Shown here piece by piece: positions 25,553 through 33,728 of a DNA stretch of 64,000 nucleotides. A model generated the notes under the pieces. It was not told the DNA's origin and made no database searches. It was given only the letters and a program-made list of their open reading frames with translations. The translations under genes were made by a program, and so were the position numbers. The DNA is taken from assembly GCF_003097355.1 (NCBI RefSeq), contig NZ_PYUI01000008.1, forward strand, positions 62,001 to 126,000, read 5' to 3'. Each line of letters begins with the position of its first letter. The first letter of the stretch is position 1. The DNA comes from Arthrobacter sp. H-02-3 (GTDB lineage: Bacteria; Actinomycetota; Actinomycetes; Actinomycetales; Micrococcaceae).

Positions 25553-27540
25553 TAGGAGTTGACCTTTCCGAAGAGGGCGAGGACTTCGTCAACCGTGGTG
25601 GCCGCTTCGAGCTGCGCGACCTGTGCCTTATTGGTGAAGACCTTGGCGATCGAGGACAGGATCTGCAGGTGTTCGTTGTTGATGCCGGCGACGCCGACGA
25701 CGAACTTCACTTCCTTGCCGTTCCAGTCGATGCCGTTCGGGTAGCGGATCACCGACACCGCGGACTTCATGATGTGGTCCTTCGCGGCATTGGTGCCGTG
25801 CGGGATCGCGAGGTAGCTGCCCATGTAGGTGGAGACGGATTCCTCGCGTTCGTGCATGGCGTCCAGGTAGCCGGAGTCGACGGCGCCGCGGTCCAGCAGG
25901 AGCTGCCCGGCCTCATCGATCGCGGCGTCCCGCGTGGTTGCGGCGCCGTTGAGGATGACGCTTTCGGCCACGAGAATGCCCGCCGGGCCAGCCTCTTCGG
26001 CGGGAGCCTCAGCGGTGGCTTCCGGTGTGCCGCCGACGGCAGGAGATGCGGTAGCCGGAGCCCCGGCGTCGGGAGCCTCTCCCCCGTCCGTGTTGCTGGC
26101 CCTGACCAGCTCCACGATCTCGTCGTACCGCGGGCTGTTCATGAAGTTGTCCACGGACACGTGCACTGCGCTGGCCGTGGCGGGTTTGGCCCGCTCGGTC
26201 AGGTCCTGGTGGGTAATGACGACGTCGTAGGTGTCGCTGAGGTTGGCGATTGCGGAGTTGGTGACCTTGACGTCCGCGAAGCCGGCAGCCTTGATCTTGT
26301 TGCGCAGCACCGAGGCGCCCATCGCGCTGGAGCCCATGCCGGCGTCGCAGGCGAAGACGATGTTCTTCACCGGGCCCGCGAGGACCGCGACGCTGCCGGC
26401 ATTCATGCCGGCACCGGTCAGGGCGGAGGCAACCGAGCTCTTCTTGCCCTTCAGGGCCTCCATCCGGTGGGTGGCCTCGTCGAGGTCGTCTTCGGCGGGC
26501 GCCTTGCTGGCTTTCAGGATCACCGAGGCGATCAGGAAGGACACCGTGGTGGCGAACAGCACGGAGAGTGTCACGCCGACGTAGCTGTCGCGTGCGGTGG
26601 CGGCGTAGACGGCGATGATGCTGCCCGGGGCAGCCGGGGACCGGAGTCCGGCGCCGGTGACCACCAGGGTGAAGATGCCGGTCATGCCGCCGCCGATTGC
26701 GGCGAAGATCGTCATCGGCTTCATCAGCACGTACGGGAAATAGATCTCGTGGATGCCGCCGATGAACTGAATCACGGCTGCGCCCGGCGCGGACGCCTTG
26801 GCCAGGCCCTTGCCGAAGAATGAGTAGGCGAGGAGGATGCCGAAGCCCGGACCGGGGTTTGCTTCAAGCAGGAACAGGATGGATTTGCCCTGTTCGAGCG
26901 CCTGCTGCGTGCCCAGCGGCGTGAGGATGCCGTGGTTGACGGCGTTGTTCAGGAACAGGACCTTTGCGGGCTCGATGAAGATGCTGGTGAAGGGCAGCAG
27001 ACCGTTGACGACGAGGAATTCGACCACGGCGCTGGCGCCGTTGCTGAACGCTTTCACCACCGGGCCGACCACGAGCATGCCGACGGCCGCCATGATGGCG
27101 GCAAGGATGCCGGCCGAGAAGTTGTCGATCAGCATCTCGAAGCCGGGCTTGACGCGGCCTTCCCAGATCTTGTCGACCTTCATCATGAGCCAGGCCGTGA
27201 GCGGCCCTAGGATCATGGCGCCAATGAACATGGGGATGTCGGTACCGACGATCACACCCATCGTGGCCACGGCACCCACCACGCCGCCACGCACGCCGTA
27301 GACCATCCGGCCGCCGGTGTAGCCGATCAGGAGCGGGAGCAGGTACGTGATGATCGGCCCGACAAGCTTGGCGAGGTCCGCATTGGGAAAGAAGCCCGCC
27401 GGGATGAAGAGCGCCGTGATGAAGCCCCAGGCGATAAAAGCGCCGATGTTGGGCATGATCATTCCGGACAGGAACGTCCCGAATTTCTGGACGTGTACCC
27501 GCACGCTGGTCTTTGGTTTCGCAACTGTCTCTGTTGCCAT
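25552..27540 (-). CDS. mtlA: Mannitol-specific PTS enzyme IICBA, three domains in one chain
   Basis: The 662-residue protein imports and phosphorylates mannitol. Residues 15-345 are the membrane EIIC domain with the conserved [11 protein letters not shown] block (261-271). Residues about 390-480 are EIIB, with the phosphorylated Cys398 in [13 protein letters not shown]. After a Pro/Ala/Glu-rich linker, residues about 520-660 form EIIA, with the phosphorylated His581 in [14 protein letters not shown]. All phosphate-relay residues are present, so only HPr and enzyme I are needed in addition. It follows the TetR gene by 58 bases on the same strand. Confidence 0.95.
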   Translation of the reverse strand: MATETVAKPKTSVRVHVQKFGTFLSGMIMPNIGAFIAWGFITALFIPAGFFPNADLAKLVGPIITYLLPLLIGYTGGRMVYGVRGGVVGAVATMGVIVGTDIPMFIGAMILGPLTAWLMMKVDKIWEGRVKPGFEMLIDNFSAGILAAIMAAVGMLVVGPVVKAFSNGASAVVEFLVVNGLLPFTSIFIEPAKVLFLNNAVNHGILTPLGTQQALEQGKSILFLLEANPGPGFGILLAYSFFGKGLAKASAPGAAVIQFIGGIHEIYFPYVLMKPMTIFAAIGGGMTGIFTLVVTGAGLRSPAAPGSIIAVYAATARDSYVGVTLSVLFATTVSFLIASVILKASKAPAEDDLDEATHRMEALKGKKSSVASALTGAGMNAGSVAVLAGPVKNIVFACDAGMGSSAMGASVLRNKIKAAGFADVKVTNSAIANLSDTYDVVITHQDLTERAKPATASAVHVSVDNFMNSPRYDEIVELVRASNTDGGEAPDAGAPATASPAVGGTPEATAEAPAEEAGPAGILVAESVILNGAATTRDAAIDEAGQLLLDRGAVDSGYLDAMHEREESVSTYMGSYLAIPHGTNAAKDHIMKSAVSVIRYPNGIDWNGKEVKFVVGVAGINNEHLQILSSIAKVFTNKAQVAQLEAATTVDEVLALFGKVNS

Positions 27541-27598
27541 GTGAATTCCTAACCGTCGTTCCCGCTGCTTTGCAGGATGGTCCGATAATTTCGCCGAG

Positions 27599-28327
27599 CT
27601 AGCTGGTGGAGCTGGTGGAGATCCGGTGGAGCCATTCGAGGAAGAGCTTGAGTTCCGAACTGGAGAGCTGGTCCGAGTGGGACGCCTGGAGTGCTGCGTT
27701 CAATGCGATTGCCGCCACAACCACGGAGGATTTTCCGCTGTCATCAGAATCGTTGATCCGGGCCTGTTCCGTGGAAACCGCAAAGATCATGGCGTCGCGG
27801 GTCATGGTGGACAGCTCGAGGTTGCGTTCGGGCGCCTTTTCCGCGATCAACATGAGGGTCACACCCACGTTGGCCGCCAGGATGGACCGGGCAGCCTCCC
27901 GGGGCGGGACGTTGAGCTGGCCGGAGACAGCCGCCTTGTTGAGCATCTCCTCCATAAGGGCCTCGGCATCGGCGACGATCGCCGGCCTGCTCTCAGGGCG
28001 GATGTTGCCAAACATGACGAGGTACAGTTCCGGCTGTTTCAGCCCGAACTGTACGTGGTTGTCCCACATCCTCCGGATGTCCTCCAGCGGCTGGCCAGAG
28101 GGCGCGAAGTCGCGTTCGCCCGCGACATATTCGTCAAAACCCGCTGCGACGACGGCGTCGAACAGCCCTTCCTTGTCGCCAAAGTGGTGGTAGAGGGTCG
28201 GCGCCGTGACACCGGCCAATTGCGTGATCTGACGGGTCGAGACTGCGGACCCGCCGGAGTTGGCCAGCAGCTCGGCGGCCGCACGCAGCAGCCGGGCTTT
28301 GGGTGGTAGCTGGCCATCGATACTCAT
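27599..28327 (-). CDS. TetR/AcrR family regulator of the mannitol PTS region
   Basis: The 242-residue protein has a TetR DNA-binding domain (ARLLRAAAELLANSGGSAVSTRQITQLAGVTAPTLYHHFGDKEGLFDAVV) and a long helical ligand domain. It starts with ATG at 28327 and faces the ptsI gene. The perfect palindrome TATAGC-AAC-GCTATA lies 19 bases upstream, placed to control both directions. Position suggests it governs mtlA-mtlD and ptsI; a TetR protein in this role is unusual, since mannitol operons more often use MtlR-, DeoR- or GntR-type regulators. Confidence 0.85.
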   Translation of the reverse strand: MSIDGQLPPKARLLRAAAELLANSGGSAVSTRQITQLAGVTAPTLYHHFGDKEGLFDAVVAAGFDEYVAGERDFAPSGQPLEDIRRMWDNHVQFGLKQPELYLVMFGNIRPESRPAIVADAEALMEEMLNKAAVSGQLNVPPREAARSILAANVGVTLMLIAEKAPERNLELSTMTRDAMIFAVSTEQARINDSDDSGKSSVVVAAIALNAALQASHSDQLSSSELKLFLEWLHRISTSSTS

Positions 28328-28345
28328 AACCGCTACCCTAGCACC

Positions 28346-28360
28346 TATAGCAACGCTATA
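28346..28360. promoter_or_regulatory. Perfect palindromic operator TATAGC-AAC-GCTATA in the tetR-ptsI divergent region
   Basis: Six-base arms are perfect around a three-base centre, 19 bases from the TetR start and 152 from the ptsI start. It overlaps by two bases the CRP/GlxR-like site that follows. The natural candidate ligand is the TetR protein encoded next to it. Confidence 0.65.
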
Positions 28361-28380
28361 TGAACTACATCACATACAAT
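28359..28380 (+). promoter_or_regulatory. CRP/GlxR-like site and -10 box upstream of ptsI
   Basis: TATGAACTACATCACA (28359-28374) fits TGTGANNTANNTCACA except at the second base. It is followed at once by TACAAT (28375-28380), a good -10 box for rightward transcription. No strong -35 is present. If this is the ptsI promoter, a bound regulator at this position would cover the core promoter and repress. Confidence 0.45.
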
Positions 28381-28511
28381 TTTTGCAGGTGCCGTGATCC
28401 GCCCGCAGACGTAGCCGTCACGCGCAGCACAAATGATCAGCAGGATCAGCGGCGGCACCTGGTTAACCGGCTTAGTGGCCATTGGCCTACGAAAGAGAAT
28501 GAGGACCTTCA

Positions 28512-30197
28512 GTGCAGAACTTCCCAGGAGTAGGCGTTAGCCCCGGCCGCATCATCGGCACCGTCCGGCAGATGCCCAAACCGATCAGCGAACCGCCCGC
28601 CGGAGAGCAGCTGCCCGCCGGCGTCACGGCCGAAGAGGCGACGGCGGCGCTGAAGGCCGCAGCGAAGGCGGTCCACGACGAACTCAAGGCCCGCGCCGAG
28701 ACCGTCACCGGCGACGGTAAGGCCGTCCTTGAGGCCACGGCACTCATGGCCACCGACACCATGCTGCTCAAATCCGCCACCAAGCTGATCGGCCGCGGCA
28801 CCTCCGGGCAGCGGGCGATCTGGGAAGCCGGCGCCTCGGTCTCGGAAATGCTGCACAACCTGGGCGGCTACATGGCCGAGCGCGCCACCGACGTCCTGGA
28901 TGTCCGGGCCCGCATCGTTGCGGAACTGCGCGGAGTGCCCGCGCCGGGCATTCCCGTATCCGCCACGCCTTTCATCCTGATCGCCGAGGACCTGGCCCCG
29001 GCCGACACCGCCACCCTGGATCCGGAGAAGATCCTGGCCCTGGTCACCGCGGGCGGCGGTCCGCAGTCCCACACCGCCATCATTGCCCGCTCGCTGGGCC
29101 TGCCCGCCGTCGTGGCCGCCACCGGAGTCGATGAGCTCGCCGACGGCACCGAGGTATACGTGGACGGCGCCGCCGGGCTCATCACCGCGGAGCCCGGCGA
29201 GAGCCAGCGCGCCGCCGCGGCCCACTGGGCCGCCACCGCGTCACTGCTGGCCGCCTTCGACGGGACGGGCACGACGGCGGACGGTCACCTGGTCCCGCTT
29301 CTGGCCAACGTCGGCGGCGCCAAAGACGCCGTAGCCGCGGCCGGGCTCAACGCCCAGGGCGTGGGCCTGTTCCGAACCGAGTTCTGCTTCCTCGAACGGG
29401 ACACCGAACCGACCGTGGAGGAGCAGGCCGCCGCCTACAAGGGCGTCTTCGATGCCTTCCCGGGCAAGAAAGTGGTGCTCCGCACGCTCGACGCCGGCGC
29501 GGACAAACCGCTGCCGTTCCTGACCGACGCCACTGAGCCCAACCCCGCTCTGGGCGTCCGCGGCTACCGGACCGACTTCACCACGCCGGGGGTCCTGGAG
29601 CGCCAACTGCAGGCGATCGCCTTGGCCGAGCAGTCCTCCGAAGCCGACGTCTGGGTGATGGCCCCAATGATTTCCACCGCGGAAGAGGCCGCCCGTTTCG
29701 CCTCGTTGTGTGCCGCGGCGGGGATCAAGACCCCCGGCGTCATGGTGGAGGTCCCGTCCGCGGCGCTCACCGCCGAGGCGATCCTCCGCGAGGTCGGCTT
29801 CGCGAGCCTGGGCACCAACGACCTCACCCAGTACGCCATGGCCGCGGACCGCCAGCTCGGCCCGCTGGCCGCCCTCAACACGCCCTGGCAGCCGGCCGTG
29901 CTGCGGCTCGTGGGCTTGACGGTGGAGGGCTCAAGGGCCGAGGGCCACAACAAGCCCGTGGGCGTGTGCGGCGAGGCCGCTGCGGACCCGGCCCTCGCCG
30001 TCGTCCTCACGGGCTTGGGCGTCACCACGCTGTCCATGACGGCGCGCTCCATCGCGGCCGTCGCTGCCGTACTGAAGACCGTCACCCTGGCCGAAGCCCA
30101 GGAGCTGGCCAAGCTGGCCCTGTCCGCGCCGAGCGCAACGGAGGCCCGGGCCTGGGTCCGGGCCAAGCTGCCGGTCCTGGAGGATCTCGGGCTGTAA
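28512..30197 (+). CDS. ptsI: PTS enzyme I (phosphoenolpyruvate-protein phosphotransferase)
   Basis: The 561-residue enzyme takes phosphate from PEP and passes it to HPr. The N-terminal half holds the HPr-binding helices and the phosphorylated histidine (about 187) in GGGPQSHTAIIARSLGLPAV. The C-terminal half is the PEP-binding barrel with GLFRTEFCFL, TLDAGADKPL, VMVEVPSAALTAE, GTNDLTQYAMAADR and the cysteine block GVCGEAAADP. It begins with GTG at 28512 behind GAGGACC. No HPr gene follows, so HPr must be encoded outside the window. Confidence 0.94.
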   Translation: MQNFPGVGVSPGRIIGTVRQMPKPISEPPAGEQLPAGVTAEEATAALKAAAKAVHDELKARAETVTGDGKAVLEATALMATDTMLLKSATKLIGRGTSGQRAIWEAGASVSEMLHNLGGYMAERATDVLDVRARIVAELRGVPAPGIPVSATPFILIAEDLAPADTATLDPEKILALVTAGGGPQSHTAIIARSLGLPAVVAATGVDELADGTEVYVDGAAGLITAEPGESQRAAAAHWAATASLLAAFDGTGTTADGHLVPLLANVGGAKDAVAAAGLNAQGVGLFRTEFCFLERDTEPTVEEQAAAYKGVFDAFPGKKVVLRTLDAGADKPLPFLTDATEPNPALGVRGYRTDFTTPGVLERQLQAIALAEQSSEADVWVMAPMISTAEEAARFASLCAAAGIKTPGVMVEVPSAALTAEAILREVGFASLGTNDLTQYAMAADRQLGPLAALNTPWQPAVLRLVGLTVEGSRAEGHNKPVGVCGEAAADPALAVVLTGLGVTTLSMTARSIAAVAAVLKTVTLAEAQELAKLALSAPSATEARAWVRAKLPVLEDLGL

Positions 30198-30213
30198 CGG
30201 ACGAAGCGCCAAC

Positions 30214-30251
30214 GGCTGGATCCGCCGGCGTCCCCGCCAGCGGATCCAGCC
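30214..30251 (+). terminator. Terminator of ptsI
   Basis: GGCTGGATCCGC and GCGGATCCAGCC pair perfectly across a 14-base loop, 16 bases after the ptsI stop. There is no T-tract. Confidence 0.6.
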
Positions 30252-30279
30252 GCCAGAATGCAGCCGTTAGGATGCACTC

Positions 30280-30699
30280 ATGGCACTGATAGCTCCCAGG
30301 GTGACGGCCGGCCTTCCGGCCGAGGACGCAGAGAAACTCAAGTACGCCCTCGACGGCAGCCACGACATCACGGTGTTCGTGGACGGCACCGTCCACCGCC
30401 TCCCGCCCGAGGCGAGGGACGCCGTCGTCGATATGCTGGGCCGCTTCAGCCGCGGCGAGGCCGTCACGGTCAGCAGCGTCGAGGAGATGCTGACGACGTC
30501 GCGGGCCGCGGAGCTGGCGGGGATCTCGCACACGTATCTGCGGAACATGACCGACCGCGGCGAGATTCCGGTGGAGTACCGCGGAACGCACCGGCGGATC
30601 CGGCTGGCCGACATTATGGCCTGGCTCGAAACGCAGAAGAAGAATAATGCGGGCGCGGGCACCCTGCCCGGCCAGGATGACGACCCGGATGCTTCATAA
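30280..30699 (+). CDS. Excisionase-like helix-turn-helix protein, possible orphan antitoxin
   Basis: The 139-residue protein has a regulatory N-terminal half (residues 1-70) and, at about 75-120, an excisionase/MerR-type DNA-binding domain: TTSRAAELAGISHTYLRNMTDRGEIPVEYRGTHRRIRLADIMAWLE. This two-part layout is common in actinobacterial proteins annotated as DNA-binding excisionase family and is often followed by a PIN-domain toxin. No toxin gene follows; the next gene is a small membrane protein. The tail is acidic and probably disordered. It starts with ATG at 30280, 28 bases after the ptsI terminator. Confidence 0.75.
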   Translation: MALIAPRVTAGLPAEDAEKLKYALDGSHDITVFVDGTVHRLPPEARDAVVDMLGRFSRGEAVTVSSVEEMLTTSRAAELAGISHTYLRNMTDRGEIPVEYRGTHRRIRLADIMAWLETQKKNNAGAGTLPGQDDDPDAS

Positions 30700-30788
30700 A
30701 CAGGCGCTTCATGAAGCAGTGATAAGGATCAAGCAACGATCACACTCCGGCGCCGAAACACAGAAAGGCCGCGGGTTACTCTTGAATT

Positions 30789-31049
30789 GTGGGTAAATTC
30801 AGAGGATGGCACATCGTGGCAGGCATCGCCGCCATGCTGCTCGCCGGCTTCGTCGGAACCGCGATGGGCCTGAACAACACCGCCACCTATATGGCCAGCG
30901 GCGTCGCGTTCGTTGCCGTGTCCCTCTGGGTGGACAGCCGGATATCCCGACGTCGGAGCGCCGCCCGCCAGTCCGGGACGGACGCCGCTGTTGCCGGCCC
31001 GGACGCCGGACTGGTTCTCGACGCCGACGCGTCGAACCGCGAGGGCTAA
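30789..31049 (+). CDS. Small hypothetical membrane protein
   Basis: The 86-residue product starts with GTG and has two hydrophobic segments (about residues 8-25 and 31-46) followed by an Arg-rich stretch (DSRISRRRSAARQ) and an Ala/Asp-rich tail. Its last four bases overlap the end of the convergent PucR-type gene. I recognise no family. Codon use is that of the neighbours, which supports it being real. Confidence 0.6.
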   Translation: MGKFRGWHIVAGIAAMLLAGFVGTAMGLNNTATYMASGVAFVAVSLWVDSRISRRRSAARQSGTDAAVAGPDAGLVLDADASNREG

Positions 31050-32266
31050 ATCCGGGGCCGGCCGGCCCAGCGCCGGGCCTTGAGCGCGGCGTGAAGCTCC
31101 AGCCGCACCATTCCCTTCAGCGGGTCCACGCCCAGCAGCTGCCGGATCCGGCCCAACCGGTTGTAGATGCTGCTCCGGTGGAGGTGCAGCTTGGTCGCGA
31201 CCTCTTGGACCGAGCCGTCGTTGTCATAGAACAGCTCCAGGACGGGAAGCAGCTCGTGGTTCCGGTCATGGTCTTCGAGGATGCGAAAATACACGGATCC
31301 CGCGTCCGCCCAGGCGCCCGCGCCGCCGCCGGCTGATGCCAAAAGCTGGTAGACGCCGGTGGCCCGGCAGTCGACGAGCTCTCCCAGCTGGGGATCCACC
31401 GCCGCCGCCTGGGCCGCCTGCCGGGATTGCCGGTAGGCCTCGGCGAGTTCGCGCGGCTTGGCGAATCCCTCGCTGGTGCCGAGGATGATCCGCCGGACCG
31501 TCCGCCCCGAGCGTTTGGCGAGTTCCAGCTGGTAGTGGACCAGGACCTGGGCGTGGTCAGCCCGTCCGGTGGATTCCTTGAAGAGCACCACGGCGTGGGT
31601 TTCGGTGCCGGCACTGAACAAGGCGGCGTCGACGCCGATGGTGGCCTGCAGTGCCGCCGAGCGGTGGATGAGCGTGTCCGCGATGGGATCCGACCCCCCG
31701 GCCCAGCCGTCGGCGTCCAGGACAGTCACCAGCTGCCACGGCCCCTTGCCCTGGACCTCTTTCCAGCCCGCCACAGCCGCGGCCGCGTTGGCTTCACCGG
31801 CGCAGGCGGCCAGGAACTCCTGCTCGCGGCGGCGGCGGAACTCGGACTCTGCGGTGTTGGAATCCAGCAGCAGGGAGGACAGCTGTTCCAGCTCCCGCGC
31901 CACGTCCGGCAGCTGGGCGAGGACGGTTGCGGCGCTGGGTTCCTCGGGATCAAGCTGGACCCACAGGTACCCCACCCGGAAGCCGCGCACCAGCAGCGGC
32001 ACGCACACCCGGCCCAGCATGCCGAGGTCCGCGTTGGCCGGCACGACCACCGGCCGGACCGCCGTCGCGATCCCGTGGGAAAGCTGCCACGCACTGACTT
32101 CCACCGGGACGCGCTTGCTCAGCAGGAAGTTCACCCGCACGCGGTCCGCATGTGACTGGTTGGAACTGTAAGCGAGGAGCAAACCGTCGAGGTCCTCGAG
32201 CGAGAGACCGCGGCCCAGCCGCTGCGCCACCTGCTCCACGAGCTGCTCCACGTCCTGCTGCTGCAT
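31046..32266 (-). CDS. PucR/CdaR-type regulator, probable controller of alanine dehydrogenase
   Basis: The 406-residue protein has an N-terminal sensory half with no motif I can name, a GGDEF-like central region (about 165-300) typical of CdaR-type proteins, and the C-terminal PucR helix-turn-helix (DNDGSVQEVATKLHLHRSSIYNRLGRIRQLLGVD, near 355-390). PucR regulators respond to nitrogenous metabolites. It is divergent from ald, with 245 bases between starts, so control of alanine catabolism is the natural inference. Three 10-base repeats lie 40-70 bases upstream of its start. Confidence 0.82.
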   Translation of the reverse strand: MQQQDVEQLVEQVAQRLGRGLSLEDLDGLLLAYSSNQSHADRVRVNFLLSKRVPVEVSAWQLSHGIATAVRPVVVPANADLGMLGRVCVPLLVRGFRVGYLWVQLDPEEPSAATVLAQLPDVARELEQLSSLLLDSNTAESEFRRRREQEFLAACAGEANAAAAVAGWKEVQGKGPWQLVTVLDADGWAGGSDPIADTLIHRSAALQATIGVDAALFSAGTETHAVVLFKESTGRADHAQVLVHYQLELAKRSGRTVRRIILGTSEGFAKPRELAEAYRQSRQAAQAAAVDPQLGELVDCRATGVYQLLASAGGGAGAWADAGSVYFRILEDHDRNHELLPVLELFYDNDGSVQEVATKLHLHRSSIYNRLGRIRQLLGVDPLKGMVRLELHAALKARRWAGRPRI

Positions 32267-32305
32267 GCTGCCACACTACTGCGCCGGACGGCCGCACTGC
32301 GAATG

Positions 32306-32335
32306 CGGACACGAACGGACACGAGCCGACACCTG
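32306..32335. repeat. Three 10-bp direct repeats in the pucR-ald divergent region
   Basis: CGGACACGAA (32306-32315), CGGACACGAG (32316-32325) and CCGACACCTG (32326-32335) run head to tail with an exact 10-base period, about one helical turn, so all face the same side of the DNA. The position, 40-70 bases before the regulator start and 177 before ald, fits an iterated activator or repressor site. The remaining bases up to 32512 show a weak ATTCTGGAAT palindrome and no gene. Confidence 0.6.
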
Positions 32336-32511
32336 ACGCCCGCTATCTCGACAAATGTCTACCACAGGATTCGAAAAACCCCGAAAAGACGGGGCCGGGG
32401 CCTTGGACCGGCCAGACACTCCTGTCGCCTGCCTCACAGCCGGATCTATTCTGGAATTACGAAATCCCCCGCTCATCCAGGCCCGCGAGGCCGCCACTAC
32501 TGGAGCAAAAA

Positions 32512-33630
32512 ATGATCATCGGTGTCCCCAAAGAGATCAAGAACAACGAATTCCGCGTCGCCATCACGGCAGCGGGCGTTCACGAATTCCGCACCCACGG
32601 CCACGTTGTCCTCGTAGAGCGCGGCGCCGGCCTGGGCTCCGGCATCACTGACGAGGAATACGCGATTGCCGGCGCCGAGATCGTCGCCGAAGCCGACGAC
32701 GTCTGGGCCCGCGCCGACATGGTCATGAAGGTCAAGGAACCGGTCAAGGCTGAATACCACCGCTTCCGCAAGGGCCTGATCCTCTTCACCTACCTGCACC
32801 TGGCTGCCGAGCCGGAACTGACCCAGGAACTGATCAACTCCGGCGTCACCGCGATCGCCTACGAGACCGTCCAGGAAGGCCGGTCCCTGCCGCTGCTGGC
32901 CCCGATGTCCGAGGTTGCCGGACGCCTGTCCGTGCAGGTCGGCGCGACCTCCCTGATGGCCCCGGCCGGCGGCAAGGGCGTGCTGCTCGGCGGCGTCCCC
33001 GGTGTCCGCCCGGCCAAGGTGGTTGTCCTGGGCGCCGGTGTTGCCGGCACGAACGCTGCCGCCATGGCCCTAGGCCTCGGCGCCGACGTCACCATCCTGG
33101 ATATCAACATCAACCGCCTGCGCGAGCTCGACGCCCAGTACCAGGGCCGCCTGAAGACGGTCGCGTCCAACTCCTACGAAATCGAGAAGTCCGTCGTGGA
33201 CGCCGACCTCGTGATCGGCTCCGTCCTGATCCCGGGCGCCAAGGCCCCCAAGCTGGTCACCAACGAACTCGTGTCCCGGATGAAGCCCGGCTCCGTGCTG
33301 GTGGACATCGCCGTGGACCAGGGCGGCTGCTTCGAGGACACCCACCCCACCACGCACCAGGAACCGACGTACAAGGTCCACAACACGATCTTCTACTGCG
33401 TGGCCAACATGCCCGGCGCCGTCCCGAACACCTCCACCTACGCGCTGACCAACGTCACCCTGCGCTACGCCGTGGCCCTGGCCAACCTGGGCGTCAAGGC
33501 CGCCTTCGAGCGTGACGCTGCCCTGGCCGCCGGCCTGAACATCGCCGCGGGCAAGGTTGCCCACCACTCCGTCTCCGAGGCGCACAACCTGCCCCTCGTC
33601 GCCGACTGGCACCAGCTGGTCTCCGCGTAA
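32512..33630 (+). CDS. ald: Alanine dehydrogenase
   Basis: The 372-residue enzyme interconverts L-alanine and pyruvate plus ammonia with NAD. The N-terminus MIIGVPKEIKNNEFRVAIT, the active-site region MVMKVKEPVKAEY, FTYLHLAAE, and the Rossmann loop VVVLGAGVAGTNAAAMALGLGA all match the AlaDH family. The start at ATG 32512 is fixed by this canonical N-terminus, although the frame is open back to 32152. It stands alone, divergent from a PucR regulator, and ends before a long hairpin. Confidence 0.95.
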   Translation: MIIGVPKEIKNNEFRVAITAAGVHEFRTHGHVVLVERGAGLGSGITDEEYAIAGAEIVAEADDVWARADMVMKVKEPVKAEYHRFRKGLILFTYLHLAAEPELTQELINSGVTAIAYETVQEGRSLPLLAPMSEVAGRLSVQVGATSLMAPAGGKGVLLGGVPGVRPAKVVVLGAGVAGTNAAAMALGLGADVTILDININRLRELDAQYQGRLKTVASNSYEIEKSVVDADLVIGSVLIPGAKAPKLVTNELVSRMKPGSVLVDIAVDQGGCFEDTHPTTHQEPTYKVHNTIFYCVANMPGAVPNTSTYALTNVTLRYAVALANLGVKAAFERDAALAAGLNIAAGKVAHHSVSEAHNLPLVADWHQLVSA

Positions 33631-33640
33631 GCATCAGCGC

Positions 33641-33699
33641 ATCGGCTGCTCCGTAACCGCCCTTTTGGACCCCCAAACGGCAGTTGCGGAGCAGTCGAT
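33641..33699 (+). terminator. Long hairpin after ald, possibly related to the intergenic hairpin family
   Basis: ATCGGCTGCTCCGTAACCGC and GCAGTTGCGGAGCAGTCGAT are imperfect complements, with a C/T-rich inner part and CCAAACGGC near the loop; a CTCTTTAAG run follows. It lies 10 bases after the ald stop and can serve as terminator for ald and, in reverse, for the oxidoreductase gene. Confidence 0.6.
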
Positions 33700-33728
33700 T
33701 GCTCTTTAAGCCCGGTCAGCGAAGCCCG

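Noticed and set aside
28441..28511. GGTTAACC and TGGCCATTGGCC palindromes before ptsI
   Set aside because: They are short, common in GC-rich DNA and not positioned relative to a recognisable promoter.
30700..30788. Search for an HPr gene after ptsI
   Set aside because: The gap is only 89 bases and no HPr-like sequence with the active-site histidine is found anywhere near the PTS genes.
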